From NCBI RefSeq assembly GCF_042477335.2, contig NC_091255.1:41828501-41892500 (forward strand): a DNA stretch of 64,000 bases. Direction: 5' to 3'. Origin of the DNA: Ovis canadensis. Lineage: Eukaryota; Chordata; Mammalia; Artiodactyla; Bovidae. The first letter of the stretch is position 1. Each line of letters begins with the position of its first letter. Positions 63,901 through 64,000 of this stretch are shown here, piece after piece. The translations under genes and the position numbers were made by a program. A model generated the notes under the pieces. It was given only the letters and a program-made list of their open reading frames with translations. It was not told the DNA's origin and ran no database searches.

Positions 63901-64000
63901 AACAAACTCTCTGATAGTCCCTGTGAGCCCGGGCCACAGTGCTAGAGCACCTCACCCTCCACAACAACTCCACAAGGAAGGCTCTCCTGTCATTTCTAGG

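Larger units (their letters stand above)
55858..64000 (-). other. TTC19 intron, truncated by window edge
   Basis: 8.1 kb. I looked for the next upstream exons (helix blocks with LEEKIEREKELAEDI and similar) on the minus strand and did not find them. Contents: two CHR-type SINEs, a mariner-MITE-like palindrome, a TG repeat, a Bov-tA SINE and an L1 ORF2 fragment (listed). 55860-61240 shows no element I can name beyond weak A-rich stretches. Confidence 0.7.

Noticed and set aside
55858..64000. Search for further TTC19 exons on the minus strand
   Set aside because: No segment combined a good acceptor and donor with the expected upstream helix residues, so none was called.
1..64000. Endogenous retrovirus, CRISPR array, operon or prophage
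   Set aside because: No LTR pairs, no gag or pol of retroviral type, no spaced direct repeats and no prokaryotic gene layout were seen.

Overview
The window is mammalian nuclear DNA from a ruminant, almost certainly a bovid. Two observations support this. Its introns carry ruminant-type retroposons: a BovB LINE, tRNA-headed Bov-tA and dimeric ART2A/Bov-A2-like SINEs, and CHR-type SINEs shared by cetartiodactyls. Its spliced exons match NCOR1 and TTC19, which are tail-to-tail neighbours in mammals (human 17p12-p11.2). I cannot resolve the species. There are no bacterial features, operons, CRISPR arrays or recognisable viral genes.

Positions 1216 to 51398 (+) hold the 3' two thirds of NCOR1, the nuclear receptor corepressor scaffold. 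I place 28 constitutive coding exons plus one in-frame cassette exon, called W1 to W29. All introns are GT-AG. The constitutive exons sum to 5292 nt, or 1763 codons plus stop, with all phases consistent. The fragment begins just after the SANT2 region. Adding 677 to its residue numbers gives human-like numbering: the CoRNR boxes IDVII and ICQII fall at 1933 and 2055, and LEDII at 2264. The encoded parts are an acidic disordered segment (W1-W2), a proline/arginine linker and a helical stretch (W3-W4), an array of GSI-x-x-G repeats (W6-W14), two SUMO consensus sites (W8, W13), a conserved Q/Y-rich block (W16), an Arg-Glu run (W18), the three CoRNR boxes that bind unliganded nuclear receptors (W20, W22/W23, W27) and the C-terminal LSDSD tail (W29). 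W20 has an internal 5' splice site whose use would remove the first CoRNR box in frame. Several C-terminal exons have tandem acceptors.

From 51399 to about 54354 lie the convergent 3' ends of NCOR1 and TTC19. From 54355 rightwards the minus strand encodes TTC19. I place three C-terminal TPR-coding exons (54355-54488, 54848-55010, 55703-55857). The rest of the window, to 64000, is TTC19 intron containing SINEs, an L1 ORF2 fragment and a TG/TA microsatellite.

Mobile DNA of note: a mariner of about 1.2 kb with both inverted repeats and a TA duplication in intron W27-W28 (47034-48255), very like the Hsmar1/SETMAR lineage; a BovB reverse transcriptase fragment with an altered catalytic motif (15744-16828); a Tigger-type element nested in a hAT-type element (7635-8305); and SINEs with perfect 10-11 bp target duplications. 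I found no wholly new system. The most informative signals are the alternative splicing architecture of NCOR1 and the convergent gene pair.
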